Assembly (NCBI GenBank): GCA_037447605.1
Contig: CM074805.1
Location: 2,842,945 to 2,906,944 of the forward strand
Length of the DNA: 64,000 bases
DNA from: Zygnema circumcarinatum
Lineage: Eukaryota; Streptophyta; Zygnematophyceae; Zygnematales; Zygnemataceae
Direction: 5' to 3'
The translations under genes and the position numbers were made by a program. Positions 12,301 to 24,551 of this stretch are shown in pieces (the first letter of the stretch is position 1; every line of letters begins with the position of its first letter). The notes beneath the pieces were generated by a model. That model was not told the DNA's origin and ran no database searches. It saw only the letters and a list, made by a program, of their open reading frames with translations.

Positions 12301-15300
12301 TTCGAATTGTGAGCAAAATTGACGATCTTTGAACAATCATAAGTAAGCTCCATAAGTTACGGTGCTGTTACAACAATGCGTTTCAGTCCTAGACTAAAAT
12401 TGCAAGCATTTGGTATAACGGGTTATTTTATGAGACAAGGGAAGAGGGAGTAAAACAAGACGAGTTCTGCTCAGAACTGATGTTAACCATTCATGTTCTA
12501 TGTTCTTCTCAGCTACATAATTACCTCAACCCCTAATCGGCTCCTCACCATTATAACGACCCAACGGGCAAGATATCCCTAATTTCAACAGCAACTTTCT
12601 TTTTGACATGCACCAACCATATTTAATGTAATACTAATAATCGAATAAGGGCATCACTTAGACAAGACATTTGAAACAACTGCAGATGGTTGGACAACCG
12701 CCAAAAGAAAACCAAAAAGTAATGGGGAAAGGAGAAGATAGTAAGAAACAGGATCTGGAAATAGAAAGAAAAAAAGAAGAAAGACAACATAAACAGGATA
12801 TCTGAGAGGGACATCGACGACTCGCATTGACTTCCAATGACTTCATTGCCGCCCTGACATTATGAGAAACGTCACAAGACCAAGACATGTAACAAATCTG
12901 GTCAAAGTCTGAGCACCAGTTACCTGCTGTTCCCGGGCTGCCTCCTCCCCACGCAGTGAGGGCGACCCTCTGGGCGGCAGCCACGGCTGCGGGCACAAAG
13001 GCCGGAGCGGAGATGGGCAAAGTCTTCGATTTACTTTGAGTCTGCGAGGGCTGCGATGGGGCCGGAGTCGCAGAATCTGAGGGATCGGCTGCTTTCGCCA
13101 TCCTCATCCATACATAGCAAACCCACAAGTTTTGTCAGTGTGGGGAGGGAAGCAAAAAATTAGCAGTCCTTTAATAGAGTTTATGCCGCCAGTGAAAATT
13201 GCAACAAAATAATGGCGGGGAATAGAAGGGCTTCGGCTATAACTTGATGTCAAACGTGCGTGGTTGAGGCAAAGGATATTAATGAATATTCTGACAATGC
13301 AAGTTTCAAACACGAAAGTGGGTGGGAGTCAGAATTCTTCTATCGATCGAACCGTGGTGGGTGGGTGAGTGGACGGAAGGGGGAGGGAAACAAAAAAATG
13401 GAAAATAGAGGTCACCTCCCTCAGTTGATGCAGAAGTGACTTCAAGACTTGCGCTCGACTCCTCTTTAGAATCCTTCGAGGGCCCAATTTCCGTTCCTAT
13501 GCTGCTTTCCATAGGTTGTTTTTCAACAATAGACAGCCCGGAGGCTAAAGCAAAGGCAGCATCGCTAGCAACTGCCTGCGTTTCAGAGGAGGCAGCATAG
13601 CCCGAGGGTGTCCCTTCCGTGCTTGAGTCAGCCTCCACAGTTTCACGAAGACCACTTTGAAGGTCTGAGTCTGTAACATGGTGCGCTCCCAGGGGTGAGG
13701 TCTCGGCGCCACGAGAATCCCCTGCTGCGACAGGCACAGGATTTCCTTCGTCCTTATCTGATACTCCAACAATTTCGGCAATTCCTGTCAACACAGTCGT
13801 TAGGAATTTTTCCAACCATCATGATAGTGGTGGGATAGAGGACAAATCTGTTCCAGATTTACGGCTCTGTGTGTGAAGCTGCAGTTACATGGGAAGGGAC
13901 AGATAGCAAGCTAGTGCAGACCCACCTAAGCTCCGTGAGGACTGTAGAACTGCAGCCGTCTGAAGGGCGGCAGAGCTGCCAGCTGTCGGAGGCGGGGCAG
14001 TAGGCCTGCAATCCGAGCTGTCAGACATCAGCATCAAATTTTTTCCAAGGATGTTGGCTGGAAAATCTGTACGAGCTCTTGAGGCATCCAAATAAGCAAG
14101 AAACTAAATACTTCCTCCTTCTCTGAACAACGCATCCAGGAAAAAAAAGAAAGGGATCATTTCTTAAAGAAAGACTGGCATATCACTGACATAAGTTACA
14201 TGTTCTGAACAAAGTATACATATCTTGACCTTGACATAGCTAACCCATACTAACACCACTTGGCCCTTAGGCATATGGTCATGTGGTTTTGCAGTTGGAA
14301 ACCAACTTAAAACTTCTCTTTAACGCAATGAAGTTTTGTCAATTTCTCAAGTTAGAAAGGCTCACATGTATGAATGGCTATGAATCCACTAATGGACCTT
14401 ACCCGGTTTGCGTCACCCCTGGAATGTCGTGGTTGTATTCACATCCATTCTTCTCATTCTGTTCCACCGAACAAGGGCGACAATGCTTCATCGCAGGTAA
14501 AGCAAAAAACACGTGTAGAAGAGTAGAATCTAAAGACCTGGATGCTGTACAATTGCCTTTATTGATGTCCAATATCTCTCTAATGCTCCGATCAAGGACT
14601 CGTATTCGGCTGCATGATGGGAAACCCCCCCCGTCTCTGTGGCTATGTCACAGCTTCTTCAACCCCTAAACCTTCAGGCATAGAGCCACATGAAGGGGAT
14701 GAAACATTCGCAACTGGCTTGGTGATCAAACAGGGAGAATAACACAAGTACACGCATTTAGACAAAACCTTCTACCTGAGCGCATTTCACTAACAGTACA
14801 CAACCGCGTGCAAGTCTGTTATGGCCAGCCATCCACCTTCCGAGCGTTGACTCGCCTCTGACTTTCCAGAACCAAACGTGTCTGCAAAAAACCCTTTGAA
14901 CGCATACAAGCAAAGGGTTCCGTCTCACCTTGCAGAAGCCATAGAGAAGGAGCTCGCGACAGGCCCGCTCTCTCTTTGGAACCGCTGCTTCCCGCCATTC
15001 CCAAATGCCACGAACTCAAAATTGGCAGGCAGTAGCCAGAGTGAGTGCTCGGAAACCGTAGGCAGCACTTCTCTATAACCCTAGAAGGTATGGACTTGCA
15101 TGACCAACAGACAGACATCATCGCTGGCATGGAGCAATGCTGGATGACTTCGCTTGTAGTTAAGAGTCATGGATGTAAGGGGAATTGGTTTGCGTTGCAT
15201 TGCGAAAATTTGGGAGACCGAATGTCAATGTTAGGATTTTGGATCGCCTTAGCCAACATGACAAGATTTAGCTGTCTTTCAGAGCTTTGCACTTGCACAT

Positions 15301-16448
15301 CAGAGATCTCAGGTTCGACATAGGGAATAGCTAATGACGTATTTTGATGAACAATTTTATGAGGGGATGATCATTTAGAACCCATGCATAAGGATGGGCT
15401 TGGCGATACTTAAACAAACTTTAAGTCCTTCACCAGCAAAAACAAAAGTTTTCCTTTTTTCGAACAATTTGTTCTCTCGTGTAAAGAAGGCACCTACCAT
15501 TTATGGGCACTCAAATCTGTTTTTCAGCTAAAAGACTTGTCCAAACATCAACCTTGAAGGTTTCAATGATATGATAAGCCTGTTGTGCAACAATAGTGAT
15601 ATAATAGTAGTTAAGCACTGGCAGTTCTGTCGATACGTCCAGAAAGGAATGTGTAGGGTTTTGATCCTGGAACTCTTAGTTTGGACGGCAATGAAAAGCA
15701 TGCACCGGCAAAAAACGAAAGAGAAACAAGCATGCACACTCCACAGAGATTTGTGGCTTGTGTTGAAATTACACTTGACTTTGGATTCAACAGTTGCGGG
15801 GGGAGGGGGATAGAGACAGAGAGAGGGAGAGAGAGAGAGAGAGAAGGAGAAGCACCTACTGCCTGCCAAGCTTGCGAACCCCTATACTGCGGGATGCAAT
15901 CTGTCCAATGGCACTCAGCTAGACTAATGGTGGTCGGAATGCATAGGATTATCACCTTAGAGCTATAAGCAGCAGCTGAGATTGAGAGCCACTTCAGTAA
16001 TCACGCTTTGGGGTGTGAGAATAATGAGGAAGGAAAGAAGCTGATTTAAGCAATTCCCCCAAAAGTGCATGCAAGTGGAATAGCCCATGGACAAAAGTAT
16101 AGAATCCAAGAGCCAGACACTACCAGAAAAGTGCAGGTTTTGGCTCGTTTATTTCCCTGCGCTTTGCTCTCACCCATTCCTCTTTTCTTCCCCATTTCAA
16201 AAACAGTTGCAAAGGATCTAGGTTCGACAATCCCTCAGTGCGCCTCTCCCTGGAAAGCAAAATCCAGTCAAAGTAAAAGCATGCATCCTGGAAAAGCACA
16301 GACAAGCACATCCGACAAAAGTTTCAGGCTTCAAAGCAACCTACCGCTTCGTCCTGCGGAGCCTTTATCGGCCAAGTTATGGGCAAAATTGCACTGATCG
16401 CCAAAGAAGCACGTCCCCGATGCAGCCCAGTAACGACATGGCACAGCA
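6321..16448 (-). CDS. PAN3: PAN3, regulatory subunit of the PAN2-PAN3 deadenylase
   Basis: PAN3 binds poly(A)-binding protein and recruits the PAN2 nuclease to trim mRNA tails. Exons in transcript order: 16448-16345, 14066-13926, 13784-13416, about 13091-12924, 12045-10496, 10027-9836, 8945-8721, 8308-8105, 7751-7536, 7144-6950, 6804-6745 and 6479-6321, with stop at 6321. About 1190 residues are visible. In order: a CCCH zinc finger (C-x8-C-x5-C-x3-[22 protein letters not shown]); a long disordered Ser/Gln/Pro region with PAM2-like SAPAFVP and NAPPFVPKS; the pseudokinase ([34 protein letters not shown]); the coiled coil ([13 protein letters not shown]); and the C-terminal knob ([39 protein letters not shown]). 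Intron 7535-7145 is GC-AG. The initiator Met is not in the zinc-finger exon, so a further 5' exon is missing. The 13091 acceptor is weak. A GTGAGT inside the last exon could give another 3' end. Confidence 0.92.
15811..15850. repeat. (GA)n microsatellite in PAN3 intron
   Basis: A run of GA/GAGG units of about 40 bases lies in the long first visible intron of PAN3 (14067-16344). I see no other structured element in that intron. Confidence 0.85.
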
Positions 16449-16474
16449 CTGTGCCAACCCACCGAATTCAACAA

Positions 16475-18234
16475 TTCCTCGAACAACTCAGCATATGAGT
16501 AGCATGTTCACAAGGCCCCTTCGCATCCCTCGACAAAAGATATGCTATATTAATTTAATTGCATAACATATGAAGTTGCAAAAAGAGCATACTCTCAACT
16601 ATCACCAAACTGGAGGAAAGATTATTTTGTTACTGCTTGAGTGTGCCATTCAAGGGGGTAATATGGCTAAGATAAGATGACATATGAAAAAACATGCAAC
16701 TCGTAAAATCTCACATTGGCACCTGCGATTGGCTTTATGGGGCTCAGGTATTGTATAGTCTATGTTAAGTGAGAACCAGAACGCACGACTCACTTGGACA
16801 CTATGCTCCAAATGCACGCTTTAGAGCATATAACAGGAATAGACCAGTTAATTCGTTAGAGCAGAATTTGGAACATGGATAGGTAAAACTTCAAGCTACA
16901 AAGTCTATTATGTCTCCTTTTCAAAAAAGAGTAGACATTCAGGAAAGAACTTCATCTCGGTAGCATTGGAGTTATTGTATGTACTTATAGGTGTAAGCTG
17001 TTCTTACTGCATTGGTAAATACTTGCATCAGCATTAAGCAAAACGTGTCGGAAATTTGCATGCGCTGGACCTTGCCAAGAACAGTGACTTCAGCAATGCT
17101 GGTAGAAAGCGGGTAACTGTGAAGGATGATGCGGAAGCTGGGCCAGCTGCATTTCGAAAGAAGCTGAGTGCGCAGGAACTCAAGCAATCCTAATAATCAA
17201 AGGCTTGACAATCAGGAAATCGGAAATAACTGACGAGGAAAAGCTATTTTCGTTTTTATTTGCTGCAGGACGAGAATTTCGCGGGTCTTTCGTCAACTGC
17301 AGGAAATTGAAGGCATGTGTGAAGTTCCTACGCGGTCAAATCCGCAGCATGGACGCAAAATAGGGCTAACCAACGCCTCAGCGTGTGACTAAGGAGGCAA
17401 ACTTAGCCGTTCCACACGCGATACCTGTTCCTCTCTCATCCCAAAATGGATCATAAACGGCAATGCAGGCGGCTTGAAGCCATGGACAATCCGGGAAGCA
17501 GGAGAACCCCAACCTGGTCGAGACCCGAGTGCTCGGACCGCTCATTTTTGGACGCCACGTGGCAGCCCACTAGAGGCTGCCAGGCGCTATACCCCTCCCT
17601 TTCTTGCGCGCAACGACCCCCTTCCCTGCCCGCAGGCCGGCCCCCATGGCTACGCTCGCCCCGCAGGCCGCCACGTGGCAGCGGCCATGGCTGGCGCACT
17701 TTCCGCCGATAAGACGAAGCCAGTCCAAATTTCGCGGCTCGTTCCGCCCCTTCGTCCGTACGGTACTCTTCCACTTCGTGCCGTACAGATTCTATTCAAG
17801 AAAACAGACTACAGGATGGGGTCCTCATTATTTCCACCCTAATTCAGTGCGTTCCCAAGAAATTCGCCCTGATTTTGCCGAAACCACTCTTTTGTACGGT
17901 AAGTCTGTGTTAGCCGTACCATTCGTACCATTCGTACTAACCGTACTAGCCGTACTTGCTGTACTAGCCGTTACGGGCTTAAGCAAAACTCACCGAATCT
18001 TCCCGCACGGGCCGCCGTAAGAGGCGCTTGCTAATTTAATTTTCGCCATGGTTTCGGCAAATATTTTGGGCGAAAATATTGGGTAGCGAAAATATTGGGG
18101 AGGGGGTACTTGTAGCGGGGCCCGTACCGCCCCCGGCCCGCCTGTACGTGACCGGACGGGAGCAGGCCAGCAGGGAGGGAGGGATGCGGTGTCGGCGGGG
18201 GGGCCGGGCTCCCTCGCATGCATGCGCTTCCAGA
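16475..18234. promoter_or_regulatory. probable divergent promoter region between PAN3 and the WWE-PARP gene
   Basis: PAN3 (-) and the WWE-PARP gene (+) diverge here. The right half (17500-18230) is GC-rich and carries clustered CGTAC words: CCGTACGGTAC near 17757, then a run of closely spaced GTAC-containing words at 17894-17965 (TTGTACGG, GCCGTACC, TTCGTACC twice, CCGTACTAGCCGTACT and similar). The left half is AT-rich and may hold the missing PAN3 5' exon. TATA or start sites cannot be fixed by eye. Confidence 0.45.
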
Positions 18235-21200
18235 ATGGCCTTCAATCACATCTCCACCGAGGATTTGGAGAAGCTGCAGAGCCCTCGTTACAGATTCTTT
18301 TACTACGACGAAGGCGGCTGGCATGCGTTCGAAGAACCTCTGAATCGCAAGCTGGCCGAGAAGTTCGCTTTGGGGGAACCGAATGTGACGTACATCTGGG
18401 AAGGGTGTTCGTACATGGTGATGTTTAGCGAGTTTCGGCAAAAGAATACGAGTACAGCATACACTCGTTCCGTGGGATGGCGAGATGAAATGACGAAGAC
18501 AGAGTGAGTAATTGTGGGAACCTTGTCTTTTAAAGGTGCAGTTCTGTGGCTGATTGCCTTCAGGATGTAGGTGGACCGGCTTCGTGATTGTTTCTCTTCC
18601 ATACTATACGTATGTCATCTAGGGATACTGCACTTATGTTATTTATAGGTACTAGCGTCCGAAAGTTGTTTGAGAGGCCTTTTATGCCCAGAGTTAGACT
18701 CGACTGCATGAAGGTTTTTTGCTCTGGAGTTCTTATTGCCGTTATTGGCTTGGAATGTCCTCCACTCTACCCCACTTCAAACTCTGAGCTTACGATCCAT
18801 TCCAGCTTACGCACTTTTCCTGGGGGTTTTTTTTTTTTTTTCTGCAATTGGTTCTTTGATAATGACGGACAGTTTTCGTCCTCCCACACCATTTCACGGA
18901 GTGGACCCTGCGCTTCTACCTGCTATGAAAGCAGAAAGAATGTCTAGGGTTGCTGATATTATTGTTCCACTCAGCCCAGATAGCGCTGACGCAGTGGAAG
19001 TCACCAAGAGGTTAGAAAAAGTGCCCTTTTTAGACTGAAGGCCTTCTTTGACAGTATTTCTGGACGTTTCATCGGCACGTGTCATGTGTGAAAAGGTGAT
19101 GGGAGATGTTCGTTTACAGACGTCAATTTATCGCTGTTACGTTATTAGATAATGGGACTTTATTTAACAATAAGCCAACTGGCTGCATAATGTACGTGAC
19201 CATGGTAGGATAATCTACAAAAGCTAGGCAGGTCATATTTATGCTGCGGACGTTGAAGGGCACATTTCGAAATGGTGGTAGATATTTTGTCTGGTCTCCA
19301 GGAGAGACGAGGTCTGGTTGTTTCCTAAGCAATCGGGCGACTTCATGAATGAAGGATGCGAAGTATGAATATAAACCATCTAAAGAAGCCCAGCCTCAGA
19401 GCTTGTTGCAGCTGGGATTTGTGGAGTACCGAGTCAAGGAAGGAATTCAAGTCTTCCCTTAATACTAGAATGAGCATAGGCTTCTCAAGGGAATATGCGA
19501 TATTTCCAGTTTCATTACCTTTTCTGTTCATAACAAAAATATACTTCTTGGGGGATGTTCAGAGAGACACGTTGACCAGCAACATGGAAAAGATGCTGCT
19601 TATGCTGCTTCAATCGCATGGAGACTTTGTTTAAAGTTTGCAAATTGGCTAACTTTTTCCTTGCTCTTGGTTTACTTTGCGTCTTATTCAGGTTTAAAGC
19701 TGGATTGGGTTCCTTTGCTGATCGTTTCCACGTTGTTGAAGTGCAAAAGGTGGTCAACTCAAATCGCCGTATCTCTCACTTCAGGTATTTCAGGCATAGC
19801 TTGAGTTTTTTTATCCCTTTGAATCATGCTGGATTATGACTAGTTGTTATTAGTTGAGTAGTTGTACCCTTCTTGAGTGTTGGCTGATTCACGACTCTTC
19901 ATTAGCAAGGCAGTCATTTCCAAGATTTATGTCTACTTGAAATAAGAAGCCTTCGCATGGCTATTAACTCAGACGCAGTACCTAAGGCCACATGCAGGGT
20001 TTGAGTTGTTTCTCGAAACCTATGCAAAGGCTGATGGATTCATCTTGCGGTTTCGTACAGTTTAGCTTATGGAACCAATTTCAGTGTTTGCATGGCATGA
20101 TATGGCATGTCGCACTGCGAGTGGCACCACTGGATTCAAAACTTCAATGGAATCTGTTTCTCTCTCATAATGTGTGTTTAAGCCTCTGTAGTTCGGGCTG
20201 CAATACTGGCTTACACTAATGTCAAGGGTATCATTTTCGAGTTTTTTTCAAGTGATTTCTTTAAAAAATCAGCCATGTGGCAGATAGTGAGTCATTTTGA
20301 CTGAAATATTTGTTTTTTTTTTGCTTCGATGATCATTCTAATTGCGTGGTTGGGCCATTCATCCGTACGGAGTCATGTTACATTTTTTAACTATGTGGAT
20401 ACTCAAGAATCGACCTCTTGTTTTTTTTTTTTTCTGCGTATTTGGGACTTTAGATGCCGTTAAATACGATTTTTTTGAACCTTCGGATCTTCTGAAGCTC
20501 ATTGTGTATGCGTGCATCATGGCCATCATAGATGATGATGCTTCCCGATGCAAATGTGGAGGAGGGTAGCATGCACGTGATGTCACTGACATTCTGCCTT
20601 ACTGTTCTTGGTTGCCATCGCTATGCGGTTTCCCAGTTGCATTCTTGTCTTGACAGCTCGTTTGTGGCAGCTTGTTGAGGAAGAAAGGTATTGATCGTGT
20701 TGGTGGGCATTGCTGAAGTCTCTCTTATGGATAGTGATGATGCCCTTCGTGCTGTTCTGCCTCCAATTGTGCAGAGTTATAAGAGAGTCTTGCCCCAAGA
20801 AACACGCATGCACTGTCAACTCCATCTCATGCATAGGGAACCCTGCAGGGAAACAGCGAGTGAAGTCGCAGCAAAACGGGGAGGTAATGCAAATGCGCGC
20901 ATGGCGTGGCATGGAACTACAGCCAAAGCTGTCGAGTCGATAGTAGTTTATGGCTTTGGCCAATCGTCCAAGCCGAAGAATGGCAATGCTTGGGGCTCAG
21001 GGATTTATTTTGCACCGGAGAACAAGACAACTGTGAGTAATCTCGTCTTTCCCTGACGTCATGATCAGTGTCCTTTCTTGGACGTTTGGCCATTGGAAAC
21101 TCCTTTTAAATATTACTGCAGATCATCATGGCTCCTTGCCAGCTGACTCAGAGCAGTACCAACATGCTGTCATCATAACTTGAATGTAACAAGCTGACGC

Positions 21201-22598
21201 AAGTTTTTAAATCGTAAAAGGTCAGAGGCTAGTGAACTTTGCGTGGTAGGAACGATGCTGAAGTGCAAGGATTTTCTTTGGTTATGCCAGGAAAGCAGGG
21301 TTTACAACCCTTCAAAGGCGCCTAATTAATATCCCTTAAAGAGTCATTATCCAATCCGCCCTTCCCATCTTAAACATAACTTGTATGCCGTGAACTGACG
21401 TGGCATTCTCGTTTCTTTAATTTAGTAAGCATTGTGAACGCGAGTAGAGTGTGGTGAAGTTAACTATCTGGCTTCAAAGGTGGAAAAGATAGGCGTTTCT
21501 ATTGCTTTGACGACACCGTTTTTATGTGTACTTACTAGGAATGCGTGAAAGTAGAACATAAAAGTTCTGACGAGTGGCCGGTGCTAGACAGTGGAGATGG
21601 TCAGCAGCAGAGGCATTTTTCCCCATTTAAACACATTTGACAGCAAGGGCTTTTTTGTTAGTTTAAAGAGCTCATCATTGTTATCCAGAGGCTGTGGCTG
21701 AACAACTTTCTTTACTTTTGCGTTCCTGCAACTATGGGAACTGTGGTAGTGATAGATGTGTCCCAAAATCTCACGACAGCTGGTCGTAGTGACATGGTGC
21801 TGCCTATAGGTATGATGAGTTCAGCCGATTCACTATCACAGAGTTTGCATGTAATCTAGAGACTTTCTTGTTATCAGTTTACATAGATGTATGATACTTT
21901 GTGAATGTATCTGGTTCATCTATCGAACCCGATTTTTGCACTTGGAGGATGTTTGAAAACCAGTGCGCAGTCGTTACATTCGCTGACGAAAGAGTTGGGG
22001 TTTGGTGCAGGTAAGTCTACCCTACGCAGTTCCCGACCAAGAAGACTTATGCCGGATTCTAATGTGCCAAGTTATTCTGGGACAGCAAGAAAAATTGACT
22101 TATGAGAATTCTATGCTTACTCCGAGCAGTCCTGCTTATGATACCGGTGCGTTTTCAATTTGAAATGCAGAATTGTAAGGACATATATAAGAATGGTTCA
22201 GGGTGATACTAGGAGTACATCCTGGCCAGAAATGGCTCTGTTGGGAAGAATGACGGGGTGGGGCGCATACTGCTGCGGCCCTTCCTCTCGACTGATCTAG
22301 TCAGCAAGATTTTAAACTGAAATACAGAGCTTTGTGACAATTTGTGGTATCACCGCATGAAAGTGGGCTGGCACGACCGCAGTTTGGAGATACATGTGCA
22401 TTTATGGGGCAGCTGAAAAGCTCTCTCGTCCTGTGTGTCCGTAGACATCCATCAGTTACGCCGTTGGTTTAACTAGACGGTCACTTGTTTGTTGCAGGGG
22501 TGGATGATTTGGTGGACCCACGCCTGTACGTTGTGTGGAGCCCCTTTAGCAACTCCCACACCCTCGTGGAATTTGTGGTCGTTTTCAAGAAGCTATGA
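18235..22598 (+). CDS. WWE-domain PARP (ADP-ribosyltransferase), RCD1/SRO- or PARP11-like
   Basis: The protein is 372 residues. Exons 18235-18503, 18873-19010, 19692-19784, 19987-20054, 20719-21032, 22011-22146 and 22498-22598 join in frame. Residues 1-90 form a WWE domain (RFFYYDEGGWHAFEE, VTYIWEGCSYMVMF), a fold known to bind poly- or iso-ADP-ribose. Residues 185-372 form a PARP catalytic domain: AWHGTT holds the NAD-binding His (H254), GSGIYFAPE the second Tyr (Y286), and LMCQVILG and DDLVDPRLYVVWSPF follow. The third triad position falls around TLVEFVV (360-366); an alignment is needed to say which residue occupies it and so whether the enzyme makes mono- or poly-ADP-ribose or is inactive. 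The RST domain of land-plant RCD1/SRO proteins is absent. The start is the first ATG before the WWE fold, in good context. The 19987 and 20719 acceptors lack strong pyrimidine tracts and are the least certain joins. Confidence 0.88.
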
Positions 22599-24551
22599 GT
22601 GAGCAGACCGGCAAAATCGTCGGGTGTACGAGTACCTGCGCCGCGCTTAAAAGCGGTCCAAGGCTGTATGTTATGGAGGCAGCAGGCTGGTCAGCCATCG
22701 ACTCAACCCAATGTTCATATGATGAGGAGTGGTGAAGCTCATTCGGTCGCCTTAACGGAGGTCACAGCAATAAGCAGCTCTGCCGCAGGTTGATTGACGT
22801 GATGATGTTGTACAGTGATGCGAGCGCTGCGGGCGATGAGGCCAGTGGGGGCTTCTCGGGGGGAGTCAACGATTGGTACAAGTGGCAGTTTTTTATTTTT
22901 TACTGGAGGGAAAGCATTTTTGTTGTAAATTGTGGGTCGTTATTTCCAAAATGGGATCCTGCAGGCTAGGCATGTTATTTTCAACTTGTTGTTTGTGGCA
23001 ATGAATTGTTGCTTTTCAAATGGATCGTCGTCATTGGAGATTCCTTCTTGTTGAATGTTGTTCTGGGCATCACAATTTGTTCTTTTAAATTGCTTTGATA
23101 CGTTACTGGCATGGATGTTAAGGGTCAGAATGCAATAACAGGAAAATTTAAGATTTCATGTAAACCAAGTGAACGAACACAAAAACGGACTCGAGTTCGA
23201 GACATAGACCGCCTTTTGCGATCTGCTGCTGCGAGTTCTGCATGGCACTACTGTGTACGGACGGGGCCAGCCAGGTTCACAGAGCGCGCGGCCGCAAGGC
23301 CAACAGTTGCACGACAAAACTGGGACTGGGACTGAGACTGAGACTGCGCCACCAAGCCGACAGCATAGAACCGTATCCGGCGACGCGCATGCGTGCATCG
23401 CGTACGGACCGGACCGCCGGACAGCCGGTCGCCGCGCGCGTGTGCGCCCGCGTGCAAAAGCGACAACGTTGCACCGACCGGCGCGTCAATAATCACCGTC
23501 ACCGGCAGCGGACGGCTGAGATTAGCCCCGATTTCCGGTACGCGATCGACGGTCGAGGACGCGCGCAGTGATTGCAGTCGGCGTGGGAAAACAGCGCTTT
23601 CACGCGGGCGGACGGATGCGCACGCGCCCACGTGGCGCCATCGGGACCGCCCGCCTCCCGCCTGCCCACCCGAGGTGGTCCGGGCGGGCGATCTGCGCCT
23701 TGAATCGCCCGCCCGCCCGCGGCCCTCCAAAACAGCTGGCCGCCCGCCGCCACCGCTGACGTGGCCCCCGTGCGCGGCCCACGCTGTCCGCATCGCGCGT
23801 GCTTTTCCGCCGACGCGGCGGACCAATGGCGGCCGCGCGCGGATCCCAGCGGACGGCGCACAGCGCAAGCGCACGTGCCGCCGGGACGCGCTCCGCGGCC
23901 GCCCGCCCGCCAGGTCGGTCGGTCGGCCAAGGAGGGCGCCGCTCGTGCAAAAAGTTGACCGGCCCGATGCATGCTGCAACGCCCCGCCGATCGTGCCACG
24001 TGTGAGAGAACTCCACTATTGGTCTGCCTCTCCGGGCAACTTCCGAAAAATACCTCCAAGCTGCCCGTAACCGAAAGGGCCTCGACCCCGCCCGCGGACT
24101 CGTCGGTGCCGCCTGCCCGCGCAGGGAAAGTTTTGGGCCTCAACAGCCAGCCCGCGCACGCGCGGTCCCGCGCGTCCGTGTCCCTGTCCCCCCCCGTCCG
24201 CGTCCCCGTCCGCGGGCGCGTCCGCGGGAGCACACGGAGCCGCCGTTGCGCGCACGTGGGCCGCCTCGCTCCGCACGTGCGAGTGGCGGCCCCGTTCCCA
24301 CCGCAACGACGGGCGGACGGGTCCCTCCCTCCCTCCCTCTCTCCCCGGCGGGCGGCTCCCAGAAGGTGGGACCCGGCGGCCGGGGGCCGTTCGCGCTGAA
24401 TCTCGCCGCGTGGCGCGGAGATATTACGAGGGGGGGATCAGGGGTGGGGGCAGAAGCAGCAGGAAGCAGCAAGAGCAGGGCTAGGGTTGGGAGGAGGTGG
24501 AGGAGGGGCTGGAGGCAGGGGCAGGAGAGGCATGCGCGCACGCCAGTGAGG
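22599..24551. promoter_or_regulatory. GC-rich island upstream of the TPR gene
   Basis: The first ~650 bases are the AT-rich 3' flank of the PARP gene. From about 23250 to 24550 the sequence is very GC-rich and full of CpG, with long open frames on all strands. Those frames encode low-complexity Arg/Ala/Pro strings with no conserved motif, so I treat them as composition artefacts. A CCCTCCCTCCCTCC tract lies at 24325-24345, about 200 bases before the chosen ATG. It most likely contains the promoter and 5' leader of the 24552 gene. Confidence 0.5.

Noticed and set aside
14929-15080. Exon-like stretch on the minus strand within the long PAN3 intron, with GTGAG donor.
   Set aside because: At 152 bases it would break the phase-1 chain between the flanking PAN3 exons. 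No alternative acceptor that I tried restores frame.
16990-17187. Minus-strand frame LLEFLRTQLLSKCSWPSFRI... ending in a GT donor.
   Set aside because: It looks protein-like and could be an upstream PAN3 exon (phase 0 at its donor), but I could not match a family or a convincing acceptor.
23250-24400. Multiple long overlapping frames (up to ~240 codons) on both strands of the GC island.
   Set aside because: They encode Arg/Ala/Pro-rich low-complexity strings, overlap each other in several frames, and have no conserved motif or splice context. GC-rich DNA with few TA-containing stops explains them.
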